NCBI RefSeq assembly: GCF_001431045.1
Contig: NZ_BCLE01000017.1
Location: 1 to 64,000, forward strand
Reading direction: 5' to 3'
DNA length: 64,000 bases
From: Streptococcus orisasini
Lineage (GTDB): Bacteria; Bacillota; Bacilli; Lactobacillales; Streptococcaceae
The notes below the pieces were generated by a model. That model worked only from the letters and a program-made list of their open reading frames with translations. It ran no database searches and had not been told where the DNA came from. Position 1 is the stretch's first letter; each line of letters begins with the position of its first letter. Below are positions 16,436-25,920 of the stretch, piece by piece. The translations under genes were made by a program, and so were the position numbers.

Positions 16436-17011
16436 ATGAAAAATGACATTCTTGTTTATGTATTTGATGATTATGCAGACTGGGAGCCAGCCTATGTTTG
16501 CTCGGAATTAAACCGGCAGGACAACCCCTTTCAGATTAAAACCATTGGCTCAGACAAACAGCCTAAAAAATCCATGGGTGGATTTCGCGTGATTCCTGAC
16601 CATGATCTGACGGATTACCCCAAGGATTTTAAACTGCTGATTATTCCTGGCGGAGACAGCTGGTTGGAGGGCAAAAATAGGGAGATTTTGCCTGTGGTGG
16701 ACTATGCTGTTTGTCATCAGATACCGATTGCTGCTATTTGTGCCGCGACTAATTTTTTAGCTGAAAATAGCTATTTAGATCATGTCAAGCACACTGGCAA
16801 TACCCTTGAATTTATGAAAAAAGCAGCTCCGCATTATCGTGGAGAAGATTTTTATATAGAAAAACAGGCAGTCAGTGATGCTGGTATTGTGACAGCAAAT
16901 GGGACAGCTACCTTAGAATTTGCTAGAGAAATTCTTTTGTTACTCAATATTAAAAATCCTCAGGAAATAGAGGATTGGTACCATTTTAATAAATTGGGTT
17001 TTTATCATTAA
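16436..17011 (+). CDS. DJ-1/PfpI-family protein
   Basis: A 191-residue class I glutamine-amidotransferase-like protein. The nucleophile elbow cysteine is in PIAAICAATNFLAEN, with the upstream LLIIPGGDSW loop typical of the family. Members include deglycases, chaperones and proteases, and many streptococcal copies are of unknown function. The ribosome binding site is agaaagcagg. It is separated by a terminator from the WYL regulator, which could control it; that link is inferred from position only. Confidence 0.88.
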   Translation: MKNDILVYVFDDYADWEPAYVCSELNRQDNPFQIKTIGSDKQPKKSMGGFRVIPDHDLTDYPKDFKLLIIPGGDSWLEGKNREILPVVDYAVCHQIPIAAICAATNFLAENSYLDHVKHTGNTLEFMKKAAPHYRGEDFYIEKQAVSDAGIVTANGTATLEFAREILLLLNIKNPQEIEDWYHFNKLGFYH

Positions 17012-17073
17012 ACAGCTTTTAATATCATCTTATTTTGAAAAAATGTATAATAATAGAAAGTAGGGAATTATGA

Positions 17074-17718
17074 TTGATCATTATGATAAAGCGTCCAGAA
17101 TTTTTTCAGATTAAAACTTATGAGGAGTTTTGTAACTATTATTGGTATCGGACAGAACTGTCGCAAATTTGCCGACAGTTGGGATTGGTACACTCGGGGA
17201 CAAAGCAGGAATTAAATGAGGCGTTAGCAGCTTATTTTGCAGGGCAGCCGCTCAAAAAAGTTAACAAACAGACTGTTAAACCGAAAAACAAGCAGGAAAT
17301 CGGCTTGTCCAGTTCCTTGCTGCTGTGCGGCTTTGCTTTTAATCAGACCTTCAGGGCTTATTTTGCTCGGCAGACTGGAGTTAAGTCTTTTAAATTCACT
17401 GCTGATATGGCAGCAGCTTGGCGTAAAGTTAAGGCAGAAAATGATGTCAATTTTACGCTTGAAGACATGCTGGCTGTTTATGCCGGAGAATCTGATTATG
17501 CCAAATATGACAATCGCGCCTGTCAATGGAATCAATTTTATAAGGATTTTTGTGCAGATAAAAGAAACGCTGACCTCAAAAACAAAATGCAGGCAGCTTC
17601 CCTTCTTTGGAGGGCTGTCAAGGAATCTGATAAGGCCAAAGTTTACACAACTCAATTATGGGATAGCTATCCAAATTTATTAAAAAATGAATCAAAGAGC
17701 AAGAGAGGAGGTGTTTGA
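17074..17718 (+). CDS. SAP-domain-containing protein
   Basis: A 214-residue protein with an N-terminal SAP-like helix-extension-helix (about residues 5-50; RPEFFQIKTYEEFCNYYWYR, LGLVHSGTKQELNEAL), a fold usually linked to DNA or RNA binding. The C-terminal half holds a DUF6434-like region around SFKFTADMAAAWRKVKAEN. The start is uncertain: TTG 17074 is seven bases from aggga, whereas ATG 17083 (MIKRPEF) is sixteen bases away. An ATG at 17070 is out of frame. It overlaps the region before the next gene. Function unknown. Confidence 0.78.
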   Translation: MIIMIKRPEFFQIKTYEEFCNYYWYRTELSQICRQLGLVHSGTKQELNEALAAYFAGQPLKKVNKQTVKPKNKQEIGLSSSLLLCGFAFNQTFRAYFARQTGVKSFKFTADMAAAWRKVKAENDVNFTLEDMLAVYAGESDYAKYDNRACQWNQFYKDFCADKRNADLKNKMQAASLLWRAVKESDKAKVYTTQLWDSYPNLLKNESKSKRGGV

Positions 17719-17719
17719 T

Positions 17720-18232
17720 ATGATAGAAAGATTGGACTTCATTTGTCCGACTATTCCTGAAGGTGGGGAATTTCCACTGGAACATACAGGAAAAGGAGAG
17801 GATAGGTCACCCGAATTTTTTATCAAAAACCTCTCCTCTCATGCTGAAACGCTGGTTATTACTTTGGAAGATCTGACACATCCTCTTAAAAAGGAATTTA
17901 CTCATTGGCTGATTTGGAATCTTCCTGCTTCTAGCCATATTAAGGCTAATGTTTCTCGTGGGTTTGAAGTGAAAGATCCTGACGGAGCCAGACAGGGCTT
18001 GGCTTATGGCTGGTATTGCTATGCCGGTCCTAACCCACCCTTAGGTCAAAACCATAAGTATCGCTTTACCATTTACAGTTTGGACTGTTCCTTGGATTTA
18101 AATCGCTGGACAGGCAAGGGCAAATTATTAAAAAACATGGAAGGACATATTCTGCAAAAGGGGCAACTGACAGCTTCTTTTGGTAATAAAAAGATCTGGA
18201 ATCAAAATTCCAGACCTCTTATGACATCATAA
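17720..18232 (+). CDS. YbhB/YbcL-family (Raf kinase inhibitor-like, PEBP) protein
   Basis: A 170-residue phosphatidylethanolamine-binding-fold protein. Typical motifs are TLEDLTHPLKKEFTHWLIWN (the D-P..F.HW core) and GWYCYAGPNPPLGQNHKYRF (the G..Y.GP.PP.G.H.Y.F motif). Bacterial members have no settled biochemical role. ATG 17720 follows gaggaggtg at eight bases; the reading frame is open from 17687 but that start overlaps the previous gene by 32 bases. The stop is followed by a terminator about 50 bases later. Confidence 0.88.
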   Translation: MIERLDFICPTIPEGGEFPLEHTGKGEDRSPEFFIKNLSSHAETLVITLEDLTHPLKKEFTHWLIWNLPASSHIKANVSRGFEVKDPDGARQGLAYGWYCYAGPNPPLGQNHKYRFTIYSLDCSLDLNRWTGKGKLLKNMEGHILQKGQLTASFGNKKIWNQNSRPLMTS

Positions 18233-18282
18233 GTAGGGCAGGGCAGTTAACAGGTTCAGCCCAGAGCCGCTTGAATATTATG

Positions 18283-18319
18283 AAAAGGATAGACTTATTA
18301 GCAAACGGTCTATCCTTTT
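18283..18319 (+). terminator. Intrinsic terminator
   Basis: aaaaggatagac pairs with gtctatcctttt (12-bp perfect stem), then attgag. It closes the 16.4-18.2 kb group. Confidence 0.85.
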
Positions 18320-18335
18320 ATTGAGTATAAAGTTA

Positions 18336-18557
18336 GAGGAGGCTGGACAAGACATCCATGATGGCTCCGCCCTCACCCACAGAATAAACAGAATAATGAA
18401 AAATTTGTCCAATATTCCTGTTTTGGAATAAGGTCTTGACGCAGTGGTTGGGAGTCAAACGGTCTAGGGAGAGACCGTTTCAGGTCACCGCCTAGAAATT
18501 AGGAAGTGGTGAGGACCAAAATTTTCAATTTTTGGGTTGATCCCACTCCCTTCTCAA
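18336..18557. repeat. Dispersed intergenic element (copy R2)
   Basis: The gap between the converging PEBP and fhu units. From 18471 to 18550 it matches 58424-58503 with seven substitutions in 80 bases and no indel. It contains a hairpin (aacggtct / agaccgtt) and, at its left end, gaggaggctggacaa. No ORF is credible here. Confidence 0.75.
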
Positions 18558-18560
18558 AAT

Positions 18561-19565
18561 TTATTTTTCCACTTTTGCCATCAGGTAAAGAAAATAGGGA
18601 GCGCCCAAAACAGCCACAATCAATCCTGTCGGAATACCTGTACCGACCAAAAGCACACGGCTAATGGTATCTGCTATAAGTAAAATAAGCATACCAATCA
18701 ACATGGCAGCAGGTAAGCTGACAAAGTGATTGCTGCCCAGCAATCTTCTGGCAATATGTCCAGCGACCAGACCGATAAAGGTGATATTACCGACCAAAAT
18801 AACACTGAAAGCAGCTAGGCTAGTTGCTAGAATGAGGCTTATCAGCCGCTCTTTTTGTAAATGCAATCCAAGAGCCAAGGCTGTATGGTCATTTAAATTC
18901 ATAATATTTAAAGTCTGACTACGGCTGTAAGTCCAGCACCAAAGCATAATTAGCAGCGGCGCTAGGTTCATCAGTGTTGTCCAATTGTCTCCGTTAATCT
19001 GTCCGCTCAGCCAATGAACAATGTAGTCAACTTTATACCGATTAACGCTGCCGACAACAGAAACCATAGTTCCTGACAGCATGGTAGAGACACCCACGCC
19101 TGTAATAATCAAGCGTGTTGGGCTAATATTGTTATTTTTCTGACGTGCAATGAGGTAAACAAGCATGATAGTAAGACAGCCACCTAACATGGCAATTAAG
19201 GGTAAAAAACTAATGACCAGATGGCTTTCAATATTAAGATAGGAAACGCTCAAAGCAATAACCATACCAGCCCCAGTGTTGATACCTAAAATACCTGAAT
19301 CAGCTAAGGGATTGTGAGTCAGAGTCTGCAGCAGCATCCCACTTAGGGCAAGAGAAGCTCCTGCCAATAAGCAGACCAAGATTCGCGGCAGACGAATATT
19401 AGTGATAATCATCATCATGGCATCAGAGGAGCGGCCAAGAAAGATGTCCAGTATATCAAAAATAGAAAAGCTGACTTGTCCGATTGACAGTGAGATGATG
19501 CTGAAGATAAATAGTAGGAGAACCAACAGCAGAAAAATGGACTTTGTATTTGCAGAAGTTTTCAT
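18561..19565 (-). CDS. fhuG: FecCD-family siderophore ABC permease (FhuG-like)
   Basis: A 334-residue permease with about nine to ten membrane helices. Family landmarks are RLPRILVCLLAGASLALSG near residues 50-68, NPLADSGILGINTGAG near 90-105, and GLVAGHIARRLLG, the coupling helix that contacts the ATPase. It is the last gene of the minus-strand fhuC-D-B-G order and overlaps fhuB by four bases. With FhuB it forms the heterodimeric channel for Fe(III)-hydroxamate or another siderophore. Which siderophore is not determinable here. Confidence 0.9.
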   Translation of the reverse strand: MKTSANTKSIFLLLVLLLFIFSIISLSIGQVSFSIFDILDIFLGRSSDAMMMIITNIRLPRILVCLLAGASLALSGMLLQTLTHNPLADSGILGINTGAGMVIALSVSYLNIESHLVISFLPLIAMLGGCLTIMLVYLIARQKNNNISPTRLIITGVGVSTMLSGTMVSVVGSVNRYKVDYIVHWLSGQINGDNWTTLMNLAPLLIMLWCWTYSRSQTLNIMNLNDHTALALGLHLQKERLISLILATSLAAFSVILVGNITFIGLVAGHIARRLLGSNHFVSLPAAMLIGMLILLIADTISRVLLVGTGIPTGLIVAVLGAPYFLYLMAKVEK

Positions 19566-20581
19566 AATTGCCGCCCCCTTCTAATCAGCCATAAAAAGCA
19601 GGGCAGACCAATAAGGCTGATAACAGCGCTGAGCGGTGTTTCATAGCCTGGGTTAAGTGTCCGGCAAATCAGATCAACCCAAAGCATAAAAACGGCTCCT
19701 AAAAAAGCTGTCAAGGGGAGAAGATAGCGGTAGTTTCTGCCGACAAACATTCTTATAAAGTGGGGGATAATCAAGCCTACAAAAGCCAGAGAACCAACCA
19801 AAGCAACAGCAGAAGCAGACAAGAGCAGTACCAGTCCTAAAAAAACAGCAGTCATCATAAAAGTCTTTTGTCCCAATGATTTAGCCACAGTTTCATTGAG
19901 GCTCAGGATTGTTAACTGATGAGCAAAAAGTTGGGCTAAACACAAACCAATCAGAATAAATGGAGCAATGATTTTAATCATGTTCCAGTTAAGAGCAACT
20001 AGGCCGCCAGCCTGCCAACCAATGACTGAGGTAGAGAGGTTGAAGTAAATAACGATAGCCTGTCCAAAAGAATTAAAGAGGGTTGCAATCATGGCACCAG
20101 CCAAGATGAGACGCAATTGATTGTAACCCTTTCTGGGGGAGTAGGACAAAGAAAAGACCAAGAGAGCAGCTAAGGTTGCCCCTAAAAGGCATAGCAAAAG
20201 AATAAGGCTGTAGTGAAGGTGTCTGAAAAAAGCATAACCAATAATCAAAGCTAAAGCAGATCCGGCATTGATCCCTAACAGACCGGGATCTGCAATTGGA
20301 TTTCTGGTTATTCCCTGCATAATACTGCCAGCTGTGGCCATGGCAGAACCAACCAAGAGAGCACCAATTATCCGCGGAATTCTGACATCAATAAGAACGT
20401 CCTGAATATCAGATGAAGTAAAGGGGTGGCTCAATCCTCTTATCAGATCTTGATTGGAATAATTGACAGCTCCAAATTTCAAGCTGCAGTACAAGCCGCT
20501 GATGAAGAGCAGTAAAATAGTGAAAAAAACAAGCCAAAAATGCTTTGGCTTATTTTCCTGAACAACTGATTTCATAAGCAT
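19562..20581 (-). CDS. fhuB: FecCD-family siderophore ABC permease (FhuB-like)
   Basis: A 339-residue permease paralogous to its downstream neighbour. RIPRIIGALLVGSAMATAG, NPIADPGLLGINAGSA and GLIIPHFIRMFVG are the family motifs, the last being the coupling helix. The start is ATG 20581 with gaggttgaa five bases upstream; ATG 20575 is an alternative two codons later. Seven bases separate it from the binding-protein gene, so all four genes should be one transcript. It imports iron-siderophore complexes. Confidence 0.9.
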   Translation of the reverse strand: MLMKSVVQENKPKHFWLVFFTILLLFISGLYCSLKFGAVNYSNQDLIRGLSHPFTSSDIQDVLIDVRIPRIIGALLVGSAMATAGSIMQGITRNPIADPGLLGINAGSALALIIGYAFFRHLHYSLILLLCLLGATLAALLVFSLSYSPRKGYNQLRLILAGAMIATLFNSFGQAIVIYFNLSTSVIGWQAGGLVALNWNMIKIIAPFILIGLCLAQLFAHQLTILSLNETVAKSLGQKTFMMTAVFLGLVLLLSASAVALVGSLAFVGLIIPHFIRMFVGRNYRYLLPLTAFLGAVFMLWVDLICRTLNPGYETPLSAVISLIGLPCFLWLIRRGRQL

Positions 20582-20588
20582 TTCAACC

Positions 20589-21521
20589 TCATTGAGCGAC
20601 TTTTAGGATGCCCTTTTGAAGAGTGCTCAGTTCATACTCCAGTGTCAGCGGATCGTTAAAGTAAAAAGCATTGGCATTAACTTTAATAACATGACCTTTT
20701 TTGACAGCAGGAATATTTTTCCAAACATCACTTTCATAAAGCGATGCACCTGTCTTTTTATCCTCTGCTGCGACAATGACATAATCGTCAATATAATCGC
20801 CTATAACTTCCTGTGAGGTAGACAGGTAGCCTTTTGGAAAGACTTCTTTAGTGACCTTGTCAGGTGCTTTAAAGCCAAGTGCCTGATAGATCACTTCACC
20901 ACCGCGGCCCCAATTGTTACCAAAAAGATAAATCTCTTTTTCAAAGAGGCCCATAACAGTAAATTTTGCGTCGCTGCCGACAGCCTTAGTCAGTTTTTTC
21001 TTAGCTTTGGCAGTTTTGGCTTTCCAGTCGCTGCGCCATTGTTTGGCTTCTTTTTCCTTATTGAAAATTCTGCCAAAGTCAGAGAAAATATCAAGGTAAT
21101 TGCGCTTGCCGTATTCAATTGAAATGACAGGGGCAATTTTTTTCAACTGATCAATTTTTTCTTCTGTTGAACCGACAACAATTAAATCAGGTTTTAAGGC
21201 TGTAATAGCTTCAAGATCCGATGAAGTGACCTGTTTGGCTTTTTTAACCTTGTTTTTAAGAACCGGATTTTTCTTATCATAGGAGGAGACTCCAACAAGA
21301 TTTTGGTCTAACTTTAAAAGATAACCCGTATAGGTAGATGTGATGCTAACGACACGTTTGGGTGATTGAGGAACCTTGCCGTAATAAGTAACACCGGAAA
21401 TTTTAGGCATGCTGGAAACAGCTGCTTTTTTATCTGATGATTTTGAAGCATTGCCGCAGGAAGCAAGGATAAGTGCAGCAGCAAATGCGATAAAAACAGT
21501 TAAACATTTTTTAAAGGTCAT
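20589..21521 (-). CDS. fhuD: Iron-siderophore substrate-binding lipoprotein (FhuD-like)
   Basis: A 310-residue lipoprotein. A short signal peptide ends in a lipobox (LILASC) at about residues 17-22; serine- and lysine-rich sequence follows. The mature part is a class III periplasmic-binding fold, with [18 protein letters not shown] and [11 protein letters not shown] segments typical of FecB/FhuD proteins. It captures the ferric siderophore at the cell surface and delivers it to the FhuB/FhuG channel. Eighteen bases separate it from the ATPase gene, with ggagacaac as ribosome binding site. Confidence 0.9.
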   Translation of the reverse strand: MTFKKCLTVFIAFAAALILASCGNASKSSDKKAAVSSMPKISGVTYYGKVPQSPKRVVSITSTYTGYLLKLDQNLVGVSSYDKKNPVLKNKVKKAKQVTSSDLEAITALKPDLIVVGSTEEKIDQLKKIAPVISIEYGKRNYLDIFSDFGRIFNKEKEAKQWRSDWKAKTAKAKKKLTKAVGSDAKFTVMGLFEKEIYLFGNNWGRGGEVIYQALGFKAPDKVTKEVFPKGYLSTSQEVIGDYIDDYVIVAAEDKKTGASLYESDVWKNIPAVKKGHVIKVNANAFYFNDPLTLEYELSTLQKGILKVAQ

Positions 21522-21539
21522 ATGTTGTCTCCTAAAAAT

Positions 21540-22322
21540 CTATACTAGCTGATAAGTCAGCAAAACAGGGCATTTGTGGATAGGGTCTTCAATTATCTGA
21601 GCATCAATATGAAAGATGTCTCTTAAAACAGGAGTAGTCATGATCTCTTTGACCTCTCCCTGATATTTGACAGCTCCGTTTTTCATGGCAATGAGGTGAT
21701 TAGAAAAACGAGCTGATAGATTTAAGTCGTGAAGGACCATAATGATGGTTTTTTGCATTTTTTGATTGAGACTTTGCAGCAGCTCTAAAACCTCTAACTG
21801 ATGATTCATATCGAGGTAGGTTGTTGGCTCATCAAGAAAAATTGTATCTGTATCTTGAGCGAGCGCCATGGCAATCCAAACACGTTGGCGTTGGCCACCG
21901 GAGAGGCTGTCAACATCAAGTTTAGCAAATTTTGCAACCTTGGTCACTTCCATAGCCCAGTGAATTTTGTCCCTATCATACTGAGAAAGATTTCCTAGAT
22001 ATTTCTGATGAGGAAATCGTCCGTATGAAATTAATTCATAGACTGAAATCCCTTCAGTTGCTTCTAGCACCTGAGGTAGCAGAGCCAGCTTTTTAGCTAC
22101 CTTTTTAGTAGGTAACTGGTTAATGGTCTGTCCGTCCAGCAAAATCTGCCCTTTTTGAATAGCTTGAATGCGCGTGAAGGCTTTCAGCAGGGTTGATTTG
22201 CCGCAGCCGTTTGCACCAATGATGGTCGTAATTTTCTCATGTGGTATCTCAAGAGAAAGGTTGTCAATGATAATATCCTTATCATAAGCAACTTGAATGG
22301 CTTCAGCACGAATATCTGACAT
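21540..22322 (-). CDS. fhuC: Siderophore ABC transporter ATPase (FhuC/FecE-like)
   Basis: A 260-residue ABC ATPase. Walker A is GANGCGKST near residues 36-44, the signature is LSGGQRQRVWIAMAL and Walker B is DTIFLDEPTTYLD, with the switch histidine in MVLHDLNLSARF. This signature form is characteristic of FecE-type iron ATPases. It is the first gene of the four-gene operon, with a strong ribosome binding site (gaaaggaggtt) and an extended -10 promoter. An iron-responsive regulator is expected, but I could not pick out its operator. Confidence 0.92.
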   Translation of the reverse strand: MSDIRAEAIQVAYDKDIIIDNLSLEIPHEKITTIIGANGCGKSTLLKAFTRIQAIQKGQILLDGQTINQLPTKKVAKKLALLPQVLEATEGISVYELISYGRFPHQKYLGNLSQYDRDKIHWAMEVTKVAKFAKLDVDSLSGGQRQRVWIAMALAQDTDTIFLDEPTTYLDMNHQLEVLELLQSLNQKMQKTIIMVLHDLNLSARFSNHLIAMKNGAVKYQGEVKEIMTTPVLRDIFHIDAQIIEDPIHKCPVLLTYQLV

Positions 22323-22353
22323 GCATAACCTCCTTTCATTAAATAGTTTTTTT

Positions 22354-22363
22354 ATTATAGCAT
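22354..22363 (-). promoter_or_regulatory. Extended -10 promoter of the fhu operon
   Basis: On the minus strand, TGC-TATAAT lies about 30 bases before the fhuC start codon. The 260-base gap to murE holds nothing else I can identify. Confidence 0.6.
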
Positions 22364-22584
22364 AGAAAAAAGACTTAAGAAAGCCTTTTCGAAAGAATTA
22401 ATAGTTTTTAGCCCGTCTTTGGAATCATTCAAATTATTCTTTAAAATGATTCTTTTTAAGACGATAATAAATGGGTTGTTTGATCTTTTATCCAACAGTC
22501 TTTTTATCGGTTAAAAATGACAAAAGAAAGCATCAAAAACACAATCTTATTAGTGGACAGCAGTGGTATTTTGCCTTATATCAT

Positions 22585-24030
22585 TTAAAGATATTTTTTG
22601 GCAACTTCAATATCGCCAGCATAGTCTGCCCGTTGACCCTTGACAATTTGGAAAGCATCAGCTCCCTTGCCTGCAATAATCACAGCATCGTTTTTGGTCT
22701 GCGTCACTGCCATTGCTTTTTGAATGGCTTGCTCGCGATCAACAATAATATCTACAGGACGCTTAATATGACCAGCGATTTCTTCTGAAATCAGTTGTGG
22801 ATCTTCATTATTAGGATCATCTGCCGTTAAAATAACGTGTAGATCTGGATGAGTGTTGATAACACGGCCAAAGTCAGCGCGGCGGCTTTCTCCTTTATTG
22901 CCAGGCGCACCGAGAACAAGAACAAGCTGCCCCTTTTGATGTTCCTCGACAACAGATAATAGTTTTTCCAGACTGTCTCCATTATGGGCATAATCCACAA
23001 AAACCTTAGCTCCCTTGCCTTGCGTCAGCACTTCCATACGACCTGGGACTGTGGTTTGAGCAATACCTTTTTGGATATCGCTTGGACTAGCTCCCAATTG
23101 CAGGCAGGCCAGCCCTGCAGCGACAGCATTTTCCTGGTTGAAAGAACCGATTAGCTGAATGTCGTAATGACCGGCCAATTTTCCTGTAAGATCAAAGGAG
23201 AAGGCCTTACTGTTTGTGATTTGATTGTCAGAATATTTCCCATAAAAATCATGCGGCTGATCAGCAACCTGATTCTCAACAAGAGCAAAATGGTCCATCT
23301 GACTGTTGACAACAGCATAACGGCTGTTCTTAAGCAAAAGTCGCTTGTGGTAGAAATAGTCTTCAAAAGTAGGATGTTCAATTGGTCCGATGTGATCGGG
23401 ACTGATATTGAGAAAAACACCAACATCAAACGTTAAACCATAAACCCGCTTAACCAAGTAAGCCTGGCTGGAAACTTCCATAATAAGATGGGTCATACCG
23501 TTGTCAACGGCCTGTGCCATCATTTTAAAAAGGTCTAAACTTTCAGGAGTTGTCAGTTTGGATTTAAAAAAGGTTTTTCCATCCAGAGTTGTATTCATGG
23601 TAGAAAGCATGGCTGGACGGTGGCTTTGTTTTAAAATATTATAAGCAAAATAAGCAGCAGTTGTCTTACCTTTGGTTCCGGTAAAGGCAAGCAGTTTTAA
23701 TTTTTCTTGAGGGTTGTCGTAGAAGGCCATTGCAATGAGGCTCATGGCTCTTTTTATATCGTTAACGATAATTGCCGGAATGCCAACCTGATAATCTTTT
23801 TTAGCAATATAAAAAGGAAGTCCTTCTTGTACGGCAGCTGTGAGAAATTCTTTTTTAAAACTTGCTCCTTTGGCAAAAAAAAGAGTGCTCTTTGTTACCT
23901 CTCTGCTGTCGTAAGAAATATGACTGAAAGTAAAGTCAGGATAGGTCATTTGGTAGTGGCCATTATCAATAATTTCACGAAAATTATTGTCGTCTTTAAG
24001 AATAGTGAGAATCTTGTTTAAAGTAATCAT
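22585..24030 (-). CDS. murE: UDP-MurNAc-tripeptide synthetase (L-lysine-adding type)
   Basis: A 481-residue Mur ligase that adds the third residue of the peptidoglycan stem peptide. The ATP loop is [11 protein letters not shown] near residues 116-126, and the central domain contains [18 protein letters not shown]. The C-terminal selectivity motif reads DDPNNED rather than the DNPR motif of meso-DAP enzymes, consistent with the L-lysine stem of streptococci. It is divergent from the flippase gene and the two cell-wall genes share an 88-base control region. Length matches the streptococcal enzyme. Confidence 0.95.
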   Translation of the reverse strand: MITLNKILTILKDDNNFREIIDNGHYQMTYPDFTFSHISYDSREVTKSTLFFAKGASFKKEFLTAAVQEGLPFYIAKKDYQVGIPAIIVNDIKRAMSLIAMAFYDNPQEKLKLLAFTGTKGKTTAAYFAYNILKQSHRPAMLSTMNTTLDGKTFFKSKLTTPESLDLFKMMAQAVDNGMTHLIMEVSSQAYLVKRVYGLTFDVGVFLNISPDHIGPIEHPTFEDYFYHKRLLLKNSRYAVVNSQMDHFALVENQVADQPHDFYGKYSDNQITNSKAFSFDLTGKLAGHYDIQLIGSFNQENAVAAGLACLQLGASPSDIQKGIAQTTVPGRMEVLTQGKGAKVFVDYAHNGDSLEKLLSVVEEHQKGQLVLVLGAPGNKGESRRADFGRVINTHPDLHVILTADDPNNEDPQLISEEIAGHIKRPVDIIVDREQAIQKAMAVTQTKNDAVIIAGKGADAFQIVKGQRADYAGDIEVAKKYL

Positions 24031-24118
24031 ATCTTTTATTGTAGACTTAAAGTTAGTGTTTTACAAGTACCAAGCAAAAGTTTATAATAAATTTATCAAA
24101 AAGCTAGAAAGAAATTGC

Positions 24119-25753
24119 ATGTCTGAAAAAAAAACTAAAATGAGTCAGCAGGAGCAGATGGTTCGCGGGACGGTCTGGCTGACTGCCGGTAATTTCATCA
24201 GCCGCTTGCTAGGAGCTGTTTATATTATTCCTTGGTATGCCTGGATGGGAAGGTACGCTGCTGAAGCTAATGCCCTGTTTGGAATGGGCTATGAGATCTA
24301 TGCCTTATTCTTGTTGATTTCAACAGTCGGTATTCCGGTTGCTGTTGCCAAGCAGGTTTCCAAGTATAACACATTGGGAGATCCACAAAAAAGCACCTAT
24401 TTAGTTCGTAAAATTTTACATTTTATGCTGATTTTAGGTGCTGTCTTTGCCTTAATAATGTATGTGGGTTCCCCCTTTTTTGCTTCTCTTAGCCGCGGCG
24501 GACGGGATTTGGTTCCTGTTCTTAGGAGCCTGACTTTGGCTGTCCTTGTTTTCCCTTCTATGAGTGTGCTCAGAGGGTTCTTTCAGGGATTTAACAATTT
24601 AAAACCATATGCCATGAGTCAGATTGCTGAGCAGGTTATCCGTGTCATCTGGATGCTTTTAACGGCCTTTTTCATTATGAAAATGGGATCGGGCAACTAT
24701 GTTGAGGCTGTAACTCAGTCTACGTTTGCTGCCTTTGTGGGAATGTTTGCCGGTATTGCTGTTTTAATCTATTTCTTGTGGAAAAACAGCCTTTTAGCAG
24801 TTCTGTTTGGCAAGAAGCCTGACAACATGGTGATTGATACCAAGGATCTTTTGATTGAAACAGTCAAGGAAGCCATTCCTTTTATCATCACGGGATCGGC
24901 CATTCAGGTTTTCAAGCTGATTGACCAATTTACCTTTGGCAATACCATGGCTCTGTTTACTGATTATTCCGATAGAGAATTAAAGGTCATGTTTGCTTAT
25001 TTCTCAACTAATCCCGGCAAGGTAACCATGATTTTGATTGCAGTTGCGACTGCTATTGCTGGTGTTGGTATCCCGCTTTTGACGGAAAATTTTGTTAAAA
25101 AAGACAGGAAAGCTTCTGCCCGTTTGGTTGTCAATAATCTGCAAATGCTGATGACCTTTATTATTCCTGCCATCGCAGGTTCTGTTATTTTGGCTAAACC
25201 ACTTTATACTGTTTTTTATGGTCTGCCGCAGGGGCAGGCTCTGGGACTGTTTACAGCTTCTCTTTTACAAACTGTTATTTTGGCAGTTTATACTGTTTTA
25301 GCGCCCATGCTGCAAGCCTTGTTTGAAAATCGTAAAGCTATTAGGTACTTCGTTTACGGGGTTATTGTTAAATTTATTCTGCAAGTTCCGCTGATTTATT
25401 TCTTCCATGCTTACGGTCCGATTATTGCAACCAGCCTTGCCCTGCTGCTTCCTATTGTTCTCATGTATCGTCGGATTCAGGAAATTACAGGCTTTAACCG
25501 TACTGCCGTCAGAAGAACAAGCCTTTTGGTTCTTATTTTAACTGCTTTAATGGCTCTTGCTGTTGGTTTAGCCGTTTGGCTGCTCAGCTTTATTTTGACT
25601 GACGAAAGCAGAGTATCCAGTCTCATCTATGTGCTCTTAGTAGGCTGTGTTGGTATCGGTGTTTATGGTATTTTAGGTCTTATCAGTCATTTACTAGATA
25701 AGATGCTGGGAGACAAAGCACAGCTTCTCCGTCAGAAATTACATTTGAGATAA
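24119..25753 (+). CDS. Lipid II flippase candidate (MurJ/YtgP, MATE-SpoVB family)
   Basis: A 544-residue polytopic membrane protein with about fourteen helices. It belongs to the MVF/SpoVB polysaccharide-export branch: GTVWLTAGNFISRLLGAVYI near the N-terminus and GVGIPLLTENFVKKD in the middle are typical of YtgP-type MurJ proteins. Its place opposite murE fits a role in moving lipid II across the membrane. ATG 24119 follows agaaagaaattgc, a modest ribosome binding site; the 44-codon upstream extension overlaps murE and is rejected. The MurJ role is inferred from family and context. Confidence 0.85.
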   Translation: MSEKKTKMSQQEQMVRGTVWLTAGNFISRLLGAVYIIPWYAWMGRYAAEANALFGMGYEIYALFLLISTVGIPVAVAKQVSKYNTLGDPQKSTYLVRKILHFMLILGAVFALIMYVGSPFFASLSRGGRDLVPVLRSLTLAVLVFPSMSVLRGFFQGFNNLKPYAMSQIAEQVIRVIWMLLTAFFIMKMGSGNYVEAVTQSTFAAFVGMFAGIAVLIYFLWKNSLLAVLFGKKPDNMVIDTKDLLIETVKEAIPFIITGSAIQVFKLIDQFTFGNTMALFTDYSDRELKVMFAYFSTNPGKVTMILIAVATAIAGVGIPLLTENFVKKDRKASARLVVNNLQMLMTFIIPAIAGSVILAKPLYTVFYGLPQGQALGLFTASLLQTVILAVYTVLAPMLQALFENRKAIRYFVYGVIVKFILQVPLIYFFHAYGPIIATSLALLLPIVLMYRRIQEITGFNRTAVRRTSLLVLILTALMALAVGLAVWLLSFILTDESRVSSLIYVLLVGCVGIGVYGILGLISHLLDKMLGDKAQLLRQKLHLR

Positions 25754-25761
25754 ATAATTTA

Positions 25762-25795
25762 AACTCTCAGCAGCAAAGAACTGCTGAGAGTTTTT
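25762..25795 (+). terminator. Intrinsic terminator after the flippase
   Basis: A 12-bp perfect stem (aactctcagcag / ctgctgagagtt) with a seven-base loop, followed by T-run. Confidence 0.92.
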
Positions 25796-25815
25796 GAAGG
25801 TAGTAGCTTTAGATA

Positions 25816-25834
25816 TAGTTATTTCTTATAACTA
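25816..25834. promoter_or_regulatory. Inverted repeat upstream of the sulfur amino-acid genes, candidate operator
   Basis: tagttat - N5 - ataacta, a perfect palindrome. It recalls the TATAGTTT/AAACTATA methionine-regulator box described for streptococci (from memory) but with a longer spacer. An extended -10 (TGG-TAAAAT, 25883-25891) lies downstream. Confidence 0.4.
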
Positions 25835-25920
25835 AGTATTAAGAAATAGAATGTGAGAAAAGCCGCTGTAATAAGGAATAAGTGGTAAAATAGACTCATT
25901 AGATTTGAAAGGCAGAAACT

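Noticed and set aside
22471..22788. 105-codon plus-strand ORF opposite the end of murE
   Set aside because: It is mostly antisense to murE and has no start signal.
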